Source of the DNA: Cladopsammia gracilis
Lineage: Eukaryota > Cnidaria > Anthozoa > Scleractinia > Dendrophylliidae
Direction: 5' to 3'
Assembly: GCA_022457155.1 (NCBI GenBank)
Contig: JAJGOT010000123.1
Span: 62,001-126,000 of the forward strand
DNA: 64,000 nt
Positions 36,421 through 48,643 of the stretch are shown here, piece by piece (the stretch's first letter is position 1; every line of letters begins with the position of its first letter). The notes beneath the pieces were generated by a model. The model worked only from the letters and a program-made list of their open reading frames with translations. It had not been told where the DNA came from and did no database searches. The position numbers and the translations under genes were made by a program.

Positions 36421-39400
36421 GATTAAGAAAAACAATCTTAAAATACGGTTAGCTGATTGGCTACACGTCAGCCCACGCGTTCTCCAACGCGTGACATCCA
36501 CCCAACGCCGCTGGGCCCTCTTAACCGCCAGAGCCTGGGTACGATACGCGTCAACGCGTTGCTACGCGACTTGCCTGCCAATCGTGATGGGCCACCTTGG
36601 TCCGTTGAAAATCTGCATAGCGGGCGATTTTTTAGCGGGCATATAAACTGCGTCGACTTACCGCGATGGTTGTTTTCTGCAGAATGTAAAGGTAGCTATA
36701 AAATCTTTCTTTTTATACATTATAGGGAAATTCTTGTGTAGAGAGCCGACAGAAATTGTGCCAATTTCGCTATTCACAGAATATTACAAGTGAACTTTGT
36801 ATAAACAAATGTTTAACCTAAGGTTGGAAGACTCGGTCATCATGATACAAAACTGTACTCTGGCCAGGAGCAGAACGATCTGGTGGAAAGCTGTTCGGAA
36901 GACCTTGGTTATCTTCAGTTAATAATTCGTAATCAGTAAGATAAAAGAACTAGTCTTTTCTTTTTCGGAGGGATAAAAATGTCGTTTTGGTTACAAAATA
37001 AGGTCAGCTAGGATTTCCGGAAAGGTGTAAAAGGAGCTAGTAAATTCAGGGATAAGTGTGGCTCTACAGCTATACGTATTCTGTTGCAAATATATATTGA
37101 AACAAGACGCTGTGGGAGCGTATACTTGGGCGTTGTATTAGGCGTATTGGAATGAAAATATCTTGGAAAATCTTCATGCACGTCAGTTTAGGGTTTGATG
37201 ATACGGAGTGCACTGAGTATTGGGATAGTCTTGTATGTCGTTGACTGTTGGTGCACATTTGTAAAGTGGAACACGTGAACACTTACGTGAAGTGCGGGTG
37301 CAAGGATTATATTTAACGCTTGTAGAATTTGGAAAAGCTTAATTGTGGCCAGCGAAACTGCAAGGAAAACAGAGAATTCATGGCAGCACATATTCGGTGC
37401 ACTTTTTCCTGACAACTAGACTACAACAAACTTAAAAGGGCTAAATTTGTTTTCTGTCTTTTCTGCTACGTACCTTTCCCCTCTGTATGACATCGATTAT
37501 TATATTTAGTTTCATTCAAGATTTATCTTCACAATTGGTAAACATGAAGTTCAGAAAGAATTTTAAACATGAATTTTGCGTGACGCTGGCACTTGGGGCC
37601 CTTGTGTACATAAAGTGACCTATTTTGGTTTCGTTCGCTTTCTGACTGAAAACTCACTCCACTCGAAATTTTTCCATAGCCGTTCACAGCCAGCCGTTCG
37701 AAATGTTTGTTCTGTTTCGGCCGTTCACTGCAAGCCGTTCCAAATAATTGGTCAGGCGTTCAAATGAAATTCGATCTGTTGGCAGATCTCGTTGCCTAGC
37801 ACGTGATCAAAATCTGCCGTGAAGAAATTGTTCTTTCTTGTTGCACCTTTCTCGATGTAGTGCGAAAGTTATTTTATTGTTATATCTAGAAGAACTAGTC
37901 GTTTGAAACTGTATTTTTGTAATGGAAGATTTTATATAAGTGATGATTTGTCCGCCCGTTTTAGCGCACGGATGGGAAATTGTCGTAAATCGGACCGTTT
38001 CATTCTAAAGAGTCTAAAGATGTACATGTACCTTTGAGAATTCATAACTCGAATAATATTCCATCGATTCAATTGAATTAAAGACTGAATAACGGCTAAA
38101 GAGTAAGCGATCAAGATATCAGAATTTATTTGCCAGTAGAATTTAATTTTCGCCGGCGAGCATATCAAGAAAGCGTTGAAGCTAGCCGAGACGCCAGCTG
38201 ACCAGTATTCTTCTCCTCATTACGCTTGACTGAGTTTGACGCATGCGTATTAGAGCCCAATTGCAAATTCGTGCACTACCAAACTGCATTTTATAACTTG
38301 GGCTATCCGCCCAAGTAATTATGACTTAGAATACAATATTGAGTAAACACTGATGAGCTGACCAATAATTTTCAAATTGTTTGTACCAATGCACCGTTCA
38401 TAAGCTATTATAAGTACAGCAGTCTGTATTTTATCTTTTTTGCTGCTATGCCCGTTTGAAGCTGAAGAATACAACAGATGTTGTTAACCTTTCCAAGGAA
38501 AGATTTTTTACATTTTTTTTACTATGCTTATTAATAATTTCTTTCTTATGAGTAGGTATTTAATTTAAGTTATTTTGATCTTTGAAGAAAGAGTGATTAT
38601 TCTTGTTTATCATGTTCATCCCATTCCCAGTGTTCCAGATATAATAATGTTCACATCTTAAAAATGCCATGAAATCAGAGATTGATCAGAAAAGTTCCTA
38701 ACATTCATAGAAGGTCACACATTTTGCATCAGTAACTTAATGTTTCTGCCTCTAGATATAATGTAACCCTAGAACACTGTAGTCACCTTGCTCCATGGGT
38801 ACTCATGGCAGCATAACAATGGGAGTAACTCTGTGATGGACTAGCATCCATCCACAGAGGAGAAGCAATACTAGCTTAGTTGCTTCATGCTTCAGAAACT
38901 GAGCCAGTTTTGTGAACCATTATTGTTTGTATTTGCATATATATACATCTACCACAAGCACAGATGAGGTTGATTTCATTACAGTTAATAATTTGTAAAT
39001 ACTTGATGGAGCTAATAGGCTGGATACAAAAGTTTTGGTACGTGTATTTCTATCTGACAAAAAAAACTGCATTTTACGTACCTTGTTATCTTGTCAGTGT
39101 TACAGTGGTTCATGGCAGTGTTTCCAAGGTTCAAATTGCACACATTTTGTGTGACAATTTCAAGCAGTGAGAATGTTAACACTTTACACAAGTCATTTTC
39201 ATGCATGTACATCTCTTCAAAGGTTTATTGGCCAGTGAAGGTTTCAGCATTGTAAAGTTGTCAGTGTCACAGTGACCTCCCTATGGTTAGATTCATTGTT
39301 GCCGTTCTGAAAATGTCTTCCAATAACGTCTCTGCGTACAATGGCCAGACTATACTCAGCTACTTGTTATGCCAGACTGCCATTCAGTTGTTTATTTCGG

Positions 39401-41280
39401 TGTTTTAATATCATTATTTGGGCCTTACACTTTTATTAAACTAGTGTGTCAAACACAATGCATTGAATAATGTTTTCAGTTACATCCACACTATAATCAC
39501 GTGATAGTGACTACTCCATCTATAGACAAATTCAGCTAACGCATTGTTGTACCCAATTCAAACCTTTTGGGATTAGAACTCTTTGTTTGTCATATTTCCC
39601 TCATGGACCGGAATGCTTTGTTGTGGTTTGTTATCATAGCATTAATCAATTAATCCTTGGGGCTGACAGGTTTTGAATTTCAGCCAATAGGATTATATTA
39701 ATAACAATTTGATATCCTGCTATGGGCCTGGTCGCACTACAGTCAAAAACAAAAATTAGCCCGTGCAAAAATGGAGAAAAACAAAAGAAACCGCTCCGGT
39801 GGGACACGCTTTTTGTGGAATGTTTTTGTTTTTATGTCATTTTGCACGGGCTAATTTTTGTTTTTGACTGTAGTGCGACCAGTCCCTATGTCATGCTTAA
39901 TCAGGGAAAATAAATGTGGTTGAAACTGAAAGTGCTTTGTAAGCACATTGCTGAGAGATGAATAAGCAGTTAAAATTGTTATCTTTAATAAATATTGCTG
40001 TTGTGATTGGCTCATTTTTCTTTAAACATGCTAGGGTGAAAACCAACTCAACAGACAACAATGTTTTCTTTCATCAATTTGCATAAGATCCTTTGACGCT
40101 TTTTTTAGAATGCTTGGTTTCTGTTTCTGTTATCAATGAAAGACACAGTACAGGGCTGTGCCCTAGCAGTGCCCAGTGACTTGCTTTAGTCTTGGATGAC
40201 AAGAAAAACTTACTTATTGTACAAAACTTAGTACTGGGCACCCTAAATTCTATAGTTGGAAAAATAAATATTGTTTTCATGTTGACATTACCATTATGAT
40301 AATGAGTTGTATTGGGGGACCTATAGATTTATGTACTTTCCAACTTGTGCCATACAAATGAGCTCAAATCCTTTTAAAATAAACTCAAATCATTTTAGCA
40401 ATGATTTCAAACCTCTACATTGCATTATTCTGGCATTCTTAGGTAATACATGTGTAGGTACAACTTGTGAAATCATTCAAGGCTTTGCATGCATGGCTGA
40501 ATGTTTACCAAGTTTTACTAGTTAAAAATATTGGCATTTGTCACTCGAACTCTTAACAAAAGCCATATATTGTACATATATATTAGAGTGTTGCTTAGAT
40601 TGCTTTCTGTGAATGTTTCATTTACATAACAAATGTAAATCTTCTCTATAAGAATTTAGAAACTAAGGTTCAGAAGATTCAGCCACAACTGAAACAACCA
40701 AAATGACTTTTTATCTGATACCTTTGATATCCTTGCAACTAGTAGCCCTGAAATACGCTCAGTTATGACATGTACATGTACATGTACTACATCGGATTAT
40801 GTGCCCCAACTGGCAGCATAAAATAACATGAATGTGCCATAAATGTACCTCAGTTTACCTGTGCATGCACTGATCATGTGAAGGTTCAATGTTGTTATAA
40901 TTCAGTGTACATTCTGAAATTGCTTATACAGGCTCAGCTCTTTGCAATCTGGGTTGGTTTAGTTAAGACCTTGCTACCCATGTTGAAGGCATTTTTTCAA
41001 AAGAAGACATTACTAGCACATAGAGAAAGAGTAGCAGAAAGATCATTCAGGTGCAACGCACTCACTGTTTACAGTTTGCGAGAAAAATTTACTGAACTTG
41101 AAAGACTCCTTGAATTTCCAGCTTGCTATGCCTGTAAAACTAGTTATTGAAACCAGATTTTTTTTGTATTAATCCTGTAAATGTGTTGGGTCCCAGTCCT
41201 TCCTCAGCACTGTTTTTTTATTGTAACAAAATACAATATCACACGTTTCCCATATGCCTCTTTCAAGATAATAATTAAAG
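36421..41280. other. Intergenic, no gene supported
   Basis: Open frames are short and without recognisable content. The one clear structure is the fold-back element at 39728-39882. A MluI-like ACGCGT cluster occurs around 36475-36560. Unrecognised 5' untranslated exons of the downstream TPR gene could lie here. Confidence 0.5.
39728..39882. mobile_element. Fold-back MITE, CTGGTCGCACTACAGTC ends
   Basis: A 155-bp inverted repeat with arms of about 50 bp (CTGGTCGCACTACAGTCAAA and complement). The loop contains a non-palindromic spacer. No coding content. Confidence 0.9.
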
Positions 41281-42029
41281 ACGTTGGAGCATGTCCAACC
41301 TATGTTGAATTTGAGACCTTTTTTTGCGCTCTTTTTTTTATGCTGTTTTTTCCGTCATTTTAGAGAAATAACGTATGCATTAAACAAAAATTAATTAAAC
41401 TCCCTGTCTTTCCGTTGAATCCTGCTCGAGAAAATGAATCCCAAAGTTTACCCGAATTTCTCAATTTCATGCTGATTTTTTGTACACTTCAGATGGCCAA
41501 GTTTGGGCCCGTACCACTAAATCCCGCTCAAGAAAAATTTATCCCAAAGTTCATTCCCTCAAAATCACTTCATTTTTGTCACCAGTAGTCGGCAAAGGTG
41601 TCGCAAAGCATGTCGGGATATCACTGGCAACATTGTGCACATAAGCGAGCCAGGTGCGCGTAAATTGCAGTATTTTTGTTCAGGTTGTTGGCACTGGTCA
41701 AGAGCATTGCGGTCACATAGTTTCACGGCCAATCTGCTTTTAATGGCGTCGTTTTGGAGTATCGTTTCATGCAGTTTTGGAAGGAACTATGCTCGGATGT
41801 ATGGTCAAATCACTAGAGGGCCAGAACTCATCTTTCTTCAGGTAGTTTAGTTTAGTTAATTTCATTTTTTCTATACGTTTTTTTTTCTCTAAAATGACGG
41901 GAAAACCAGCATGCAAATTTCTGAACGATGTTTTGAAGTTAATTTGTAGGTCACATGCCAAAAATGCGAAAAGACAAAAAAAGACAAAAAAAGGTCTGAA
42001 ATTCGACATAGGTTGGTATGCTCCGGACG
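41281..42029. mobile_element. Long fold-back element, about 750 bp
   Basis: The left arm 41281-41367 (GGAGCATGTCCAACCTATG to CCGTCATTTTAGAGAAA) is matched inverted by 41887-42029 (TCTCTAAAATGACGG to ATAGGTTGGTATGCTCC). The right arm holds about 56 extra bases. The middle has no recognisable gene. Confidence 0.75.
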
Positions 42030-42710
42030 CTTCAATTATTCCATCCTTTGCTTTTAATTCCTAGAAATAAATTAACAGTCAAGAATGATTATTTGATTGT
42101 TTCTGATATTAATTTTCTTTGTGTAAGTACATGATTGTGTGTTGTGCTTGGGAATTAAAAGAACTAAGTCACTCTTCTGGGACTGTTCTCTGGCATCTGG
42201 CCAGTACATGTGCCCACACAGTTAATTTTTGTTTTTCATTATTTTTTAAAATTATCAAGCATATGTTTATAGAGCAAACAGAATTAATAACATCACGCAA
42301 TAGGACAAAGGCATGCCGATGGATTGAAATGTGCCAATCTTGATTGATTCCTTGACAGAAGATTTAGTATTAACCAAGAGGATTCATAATAAACTTAGAT
42401 TTGGAGTTCTGAAGATTTACTTACTCGCTGACTTCTGAACCACATGATGCCCACACAAACTGTGTGATTGTTCATATTTGCTGCGAGCCCCCAGGCGAGT
42501 AGCACACTAATCTTTGGTTGCCTGTGGTTCCTTGGGTTCCCTGTCCTTATGTTGTGCGGCAGTCTCGATTTTTGTTTGTCACGATGATTTTGAGCAAGCG
42601 TACGTCCAGCGGTGTCATCATAACTTAGATGCGCCTGGCTCTGAATGCGTCTTTCGTGTTTCCATTTGCAAATGTATCATGCCGAATTCAAACTTATTGG
42701 TTGCTGGAAG

Positions 42711-42949
42711 CATTCATCAAGGTCACGAACGATTTAGTGACATTTCACGGGGAAGGCAATGTTCTTTTATGAGTTTTTCAGCGTTGACGGTTACGTGCTC
42801 AGAATTTGCCGATTGAACAGTGGTTCACAGAGCATTCATCAAGGTCACGAACGATTTAGTTACATTTTACGGGGAAGGCAATGTTCTTTTATGAGTTTTT
42901 CAGCGCAAGTTACGTGCTCAGCCGGTTTGCCAATTGAACAATGGATCAC
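42711..42949. repeat. Tandem duplication, about 122-bp unit
   Basis: CATTCATCAAGGTCACGAAC and the following about 60 bases occur at 42711 and again at 42833, with near identity to GAGTTTTTCAGCG. The two units then diverge slightly. Confidence 0.9.
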
Positions 42950-43420
42950 AAAGAACTACTTTAATATAATGGTATGTAATTCGCAAATGATGTATGGTAA
43001 TTGACCCAATAAATAAATTTATGAAATTATCAAAATCTGTATGTACCTTTACTGTTTCCGTTATGTTTTACTGCCCAGCATCTGCTCGCAGCATTATCAT
43101 TACAATCTGTAACCTCTAGTTTTAAATTTAGAGGAAATGTATGAGAATATAGAAAAAGATATACTGTGATGAATATTTACATACAAGATCAAAATAAACG
43201 TGTTGTTAGCTGAAATCTTGTGTGGTGTAGTTCTTGTAGCTTAACCCTTCAAATCACTTCAATTCACCGTTTTCAGCTACAAGAACAACACCCCACATTT
43301 CCTATAAACTTAAAAATACAAACGGTCACACAGTTTGTGTGAGCCCCGTGTTCTGAACTTCTATGCTTCTGAGTTCAAACTCTTTGAGAGCGTACATTCC
43401 ATATAAGGCCAAACGAGAAC

Positions 43421-43475
43421 TAGCCTGCGAATACAGCCGCCTCTCATCGGTCCCGGCCGCTGTATTCGCAGGCTA
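43421..43475. mobile_element. Very short TAGCCTGCG fold-back element
   Basis: TAGCCTGCGAATACAGC and its complement, 55 bp in total, flanked by AACGAGAAC (left) and AACGAGATT (right), a decayed 9-bp duplication. The same family as 7224 and 11910. Confidence 0.7.
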
Positions 43476-46400
43476 AACGAGATTGAGAATTAAGAGTTCT
43501 CATAGAGTGTGATGAAAATTTGAGCAGAAACTTTTATGGAGCTCAAGATAGTCGCTGAGAGTGCATAAGAGTTTCAGGCCAAACCAAAAACTTGCGTTCT
43601 CGTTTGGTGCAGTGAAAGATGATTGCGTGGTAACTTTAGCCAAAATAATCCTGCTCACGCACAAAAAAATCAATGATGACGTTTTTAACTGGCTCTCTGT
43701 GACGAGTCAGTTCTTAAAATACCCTCTTTTTTTTTTCCCCGTCGGGTCACCTGCCCCGGGAATCGCTTTTGCTGCGGCCAACACTGTACCTAGTTTACTT
43801 CCGGTAAACGTTTTACCTCCTCTGCTCGATTGATGGTTCAAGAGTTGCTTACTTTCTTCGATCGTTATAAAAGCAAACAATATCATCCGCGTTTGCTGTT
43901 GTAAAACAAAATGATACTGTAACAAGACTCAGCTGTTGAATTTGTGAGACATCGATGGTCAGTTTGTTGCAGCTGCTGTGACATTCATCGATCACTTCAC
44001 TTTGACAAATTTTGGTTAGATATTCTGCAAGGTTAGCCCTTTTCTGTGATTATTTCAAAATACAACCATATGTTTTCCGCATTTTCTTCGTTTTAGGAGA
44101 CGTCTAGGAGGAAGTCATGATCATTTAAGGGAAATGGCTTTGCTTTGAAATTTATATCATTTGTATATCGCTACCATGTATTTTGCTGTGTTTTCAGAAG
44201 TAGAAAAGCAAACTGTAACCAATAATTAAGTAACTACAATTCATATAATTTATTTACCGTTCTAATTTTGACGGAATTGTTAAACATTAAATCTCTGTGA
44301 TTTTCGGATGTGTTCTATTTCTAGTAAAAGGAAAGCGGGTTGAAATCTTTTTACCAAATCAACTGTCAAACAGTTGAGTTTAGATCGAATATATCGTTGA
44401 ACAAAACACGTCCCGGCAAGTCACTGCTGAGTAAACAATTCTCAAGCATTACGTCATGGAGTCACGTTCAAATTCCACACATCTCGTATTTATATCACGC
44501 TATGGTCGGCTGTTAATCATTTGATTGATCGTGTTGATTTTGTTAATTTATTCGAAACTCCATCACGCCTGTGTTTAAACAATCCTGATTAGGTGGTTTC
44601 AAGGATTTAAAAGCGAAAAAATATATACAAAGTTCTAAACTTGTCTTTTCTAATAGTACCGAGCCGATCAGAGAAAAAAATATAGACCTGAAATTGTAGC
44701 CTACTAAGGGATGGACCATTTTATTGAGTGATTTGAGTGAGAGGGGAGAAGGGAGGGGGGGAGGGGGAGGTGTTGTCCAATTTTTCTGATCATTATTTTT
44801 TTTCCTGTCTTGTCCCCCACTAAGAAGTGCTTGAAGTGGGCTGTGGAATGTAAATGTAAATGTGGACTGGACTGTGCATATTGATAGATTCCAGATTGTA
44901 TATTGTGAATTGCAATATGCATGTAAAACTCAAAAATGAAAACAGGTTGAAAACTGAGACCAAACGAGCCAGTTCGAAGCCCATCGGGCTCCTTGTTTAA
45001 GCTTATTTTTACGTTACCATTATTACATTCATCTCCGCACACAGACCGCTAAAAATACAAGCAAAATGTTGAAGCAATTTTATTCATTCTTATTGTTGAA
45101 GCAATTTCAATCAAAGCTCATGCCGGCGGTATTCTCATTTGCTTCTACTCACAAACCACAAAAATTATTAGGGACAAGGGAACCACAGTAAAGGTAATCA
45201 GCGTTATACTCTAAACATACGCATCATGTAAAGGAAAATTGAAAAATCTTGCCTTCTGTCCTATCAAGTTTTTTTTTTTGTGGAATATGCGTAAATGTGT
45301 GTTTTTAACAAACAAAAGAGAAAACAATGACTCAATTTAGTTATTGTTTTTAACCCTGCCTACTCTACGATAATGAGCACAGCCGCGCGTTCTTGGCAAC
45401 CAATGAACGGCCTTCTTTCTGAGCGCTTTTGAATAACAAGCAATATAAAAGACCTGCAAACTTTCGCTGACTGTAAGTAAATGTTGCCAGAACAATAGCC
45501 ATTCTCCACGATGGTGCAATATACCAGAACCTGTATCAAGTGGACACCCAGTTCCAGTATAAAAAGGAACCTGGCCTGGCTATTGTCACCTCCAGTCAAC
45601 CACTGAAGCATTAACAACTGACAAAAAACATGTGTCATTACTAGGAAACTTGATGAAAGTTATATCAAAAGTCTTTATGAACTTCTATTTGTTTTTTTAC
45701 TTACTAGGTAAAATCTTGGTTTAATTAGATTTTTGAAGCAAATTTCATTAAAGGACACGCAAGTTAACCACGTTTTGTGACTGAAAGACGCCTTAATTTG
45801 CATTTCACACCCAAAAGGTGTGAAATGGGGGAGGACCTAAGCCTTTTATACCAGAACTTCGTGTTTAAGCAGACACCACATGTAGCAAGGGTCTCAAGGG
45901 GGTCAATTAATACAGGTTTCACTCTAGTGGTTGAAATTATTGTTTTGCTAACAGCCTTTTGGTTATGGTTTTGTTTTGCAGTACTATATCCCTGAAGTAT
46001 TTTTTGTGGACAAAGGATTCCACCAACCATGTGATTTCTCAACTGGGTATGGTTTACGTTTGTATTGTTTTAGCATCATATACTATACGTGTATTTCCTT
46101 GAATATTAGCCAGGGTGATTATATACTGTATTGTTTCACTCCAAAAGGGGGTGATTATTCAAGAGGAGGCGAATAATTAGATGTCATGTGACCATGAATC
46201 AACCAATCAATGCACATGTTGTATTGAGAAAAACTCCAGCTGTATAACAATTAAGTAACAATCTGCGTAAGAAGTAGGCAACCCAAATGCACGGAATGCA
46301 GAAAGGTGTGAATTGTGTTATTGTTGAAACTGTCCACCTCATTGGCTAAAACATGAAAATCTACCATAACTTCATCAGGCGGCGCATTTATTTATCTCTA

Positions 46401-46915
46401 GTTTACTAATTGATTCCCTTTTAGTGAAAACTATTGTGATTTTTAATGCAACAAAAATTCTATGTGGGGAACATGGAAAATTAGAAGTCTTTCTTGGCCA
46501 TTGTTTTGGAGTCTCACGATTGGATGAAATCTTGTAACACAAAAGAAACATCGTTTTAAAATAAAGTGTCAGTAAATTTTATTTCAAAAACCATGTTGTC
46601 CATAGGTTGACGTATTCTCAGTACGAAAATCTAAACATTCTTATGTGGGGAAAGCAAAATGCATCGGAACAATAGAGAATTGCTGACTTCTTACACGGAT
46701 TGTTACTTAATTTTATTCCAGTTCTATTTTTTTTTTTGTCTTGTGTGTGTGAATATTCCATTCCTGTTACCGGAATTTTTGTTGCTGCATGCAAGTGGAT
46801 GCATCAGTATATACATGATTGTATTATTATTTTTATTATTAACTTGTGTTCCATATATGCAGTTCCTCACACAGTATTTTAAGGTGAATTATTGGTTGGA
46901 GTTCAATTGTACACC

Positions 46916-48643
46916 ATGTCAAAGAAAGGCAGTACACAACTTCTGGACGTCATTGAAAAGTTTGATGAGGACTTTTGTCCCTCTTTGTCTGAATGGCAAA
47001 ACCTTTGCATGGAAAAACGCTTGGAAGCAGCTGACAACTTCCAAAACTTTGTCATCCTGGCTTTACATGATACAAAAATGGTTAAAAAGAATTGTATTAA
47101 ATCATTACTACACTTCGTTAAACAGACCATTCTGGAGCCTTGGAGTGATCGTCAACATGAATTTGTGGTTTTTACAGGCTGTACTTGCTACAAAGATGAA
47201 GATTTCAACATAATTAACTGTCTTTTTGTCCTGAGTGCAGTTGCTTTAAAGAAAAGCGACACAACATCTTTGGAAAAAATACAAAGTATTGCTGTTCAAT
47301 ATCAACATTATCCCGGCGCTGGATTTGTAATGAACAACCTTGGAGTGATGTTAAGTGAAAATGCATTGTATGAAAAGAGTGAAAAGTGTTTTGAAATTGC
47401 CAAGAGTTATTTTGAATGTACACCGTGTAAACAAGATGATCAAAGAGATGCATGTGCAGTTGTTACTTTAAACCTAGCTGTTCTGCATAGGGCATTGGGA
47501 AACTATCAAAGGGCGCAGGATTTGTGTGTTGAAGCAGCTTCCTTATGCCATGACATCTCCATGAGAAAAACAAAAGAGGCTCGTCTGCCAGCAAAATTGC
47601 TGAGAAGAGTTGCTGATATGTTGGAAGAGTTTGGAAACTACAAGACATTCTACAAGATTCTGGGGATTGGTGTACATTTTGACATCAGTGGTGGCGATGA
47701 AGGTGCAGTAATTGGTTTAACAAAGAGGTTGATGAAAATTCAGCTTAAGGAGGAAACTGGAGAGAAAATTCAGGCTGAAGAAGTGGGTGATTTCATCTCC
47801 ATTGTATTTGCATTGTTGGATAAATCTGCTGCAGAGTTGCTGAATGTCGAGGTCATAAGAACAGTTATCATTACAGCAAAGATTTACTGCAATATTGGAC
47901 ACTACGAAGAGGCCTGCAATTTACTAGAGAAGTTGAGAAATATTTTCCTGATGGTCCATGGTGGAAAAAGTTCTCTCTATGGCTCACTGCTTTACCAAAT
48001 TGGTTGCTTCCTACTTGGCTCTGGAAAGTTTGGTGAAGCCGAGATTGTGCTCAAACAGGCTGAAGAAAATTTAATTTGTTATTTTGGCAGTAAGCATCAT
48101 GCAGTTGCATTATGCAAGAGCTCTCTTGGTTCCTGTGTTCTGCTAAAGGGTAACACCAAAGAGGCCTTAAAGCACCTAAACGAAGGCTTGGCAATGTTCA
48201 GGAAGCTAAATCCTAATCACCCAGAAGTGGGAGAGATTCTTCTAAAGCTTGCCTTTTTTTACACCAAAGAGGGAAATTTCCAGTGTGCCCATGAAACTGT
48301 GCAAGAAGCAATGGACATTTTAATTTCAGCTTGTGGTGAACTATCTGCTAAGACAGCCAGTGGATATTTTCAGTCATCCATGGTTTTGCTGAAAGTTGAA
48401 GTATTGAGGAGTTTAGCAGAGGAAAAACTGATGAAAGCAATTGACATTTTCTTAAGCCTTGGATTGCATCCTGACCATTCTGATGTCATGGTTTGCTATA
48501 GTCTGCTTGGTGTCTTGCAGCTCTCCTTGAGGAAATATGAAGAGGCAGAAAAGTGTTTTGTAACCATTCGACAGCAGGTGTCCTTATCTGGCGAGCCTGG
48601 GATCAAAGCCAGAATTCTTGCTCCATCAATTAGTCCAGTATCA
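46916..48643 (+). CDS. Host TPR-DED-CHY gene, first coding exon, 5' part (TPR repeats)
   Basis: The first ATG after an in-frame stop (46880) is at 46916, and an AG acceptor at 46861-46862 suggests a 5' UTR intron. The 576 codons before the transposon encode a helical N-terminus and about seven TPR-like repeats, for example MNNLGVMLSENALYEKSEKC (near residue 140), TLNLAVLHRALGNYQRAQDL, YQIGCFLLGSGKFGEAEIVL, SLGSCVLLKGNTKEALKHL and YSLLGVLQLSLRKYEEAEK. TPRs form protein-binding superhelices. The frame runs straight into the transposon at 48644 and resumes in the same frame at 51071, so the exon was one unit before insertion. No introns interrupt the TPR part. A protein-protein platform role is inferred. 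Confidence 0.85.
48638..48643. repeat. Target duplication GTATCA, left copy
   Basis: GTATCA immediately precedes the CAGGG end of the transposon and recurs at 51065-51070 immediately after its CCCTG end. Confidence 0.9.

Larger units (their letters stand above)
42030..46862. other. Intergenic / possible 5' UTR region of the TPR gene
   Basis: No coding exon is supported. It contains a tandem duplication (42711-42949), a short fold-back (43421-43475), purine-rich runs near 44740-44775 and a CACACCCAAAAGGTGTG palindrome near 45807. The promoter of the downstream gene probably lies in this stretch, but no box can be named. Confidence 0.5.

Noticed and set aside
46659..47213. Overlapping 184-aa frame at the start of the TPR gene
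   Set aside because: It overlaps the TPR exon in another frame. Its first part is low-complexity hydrophobic sequence from T-rich DNA upstream.
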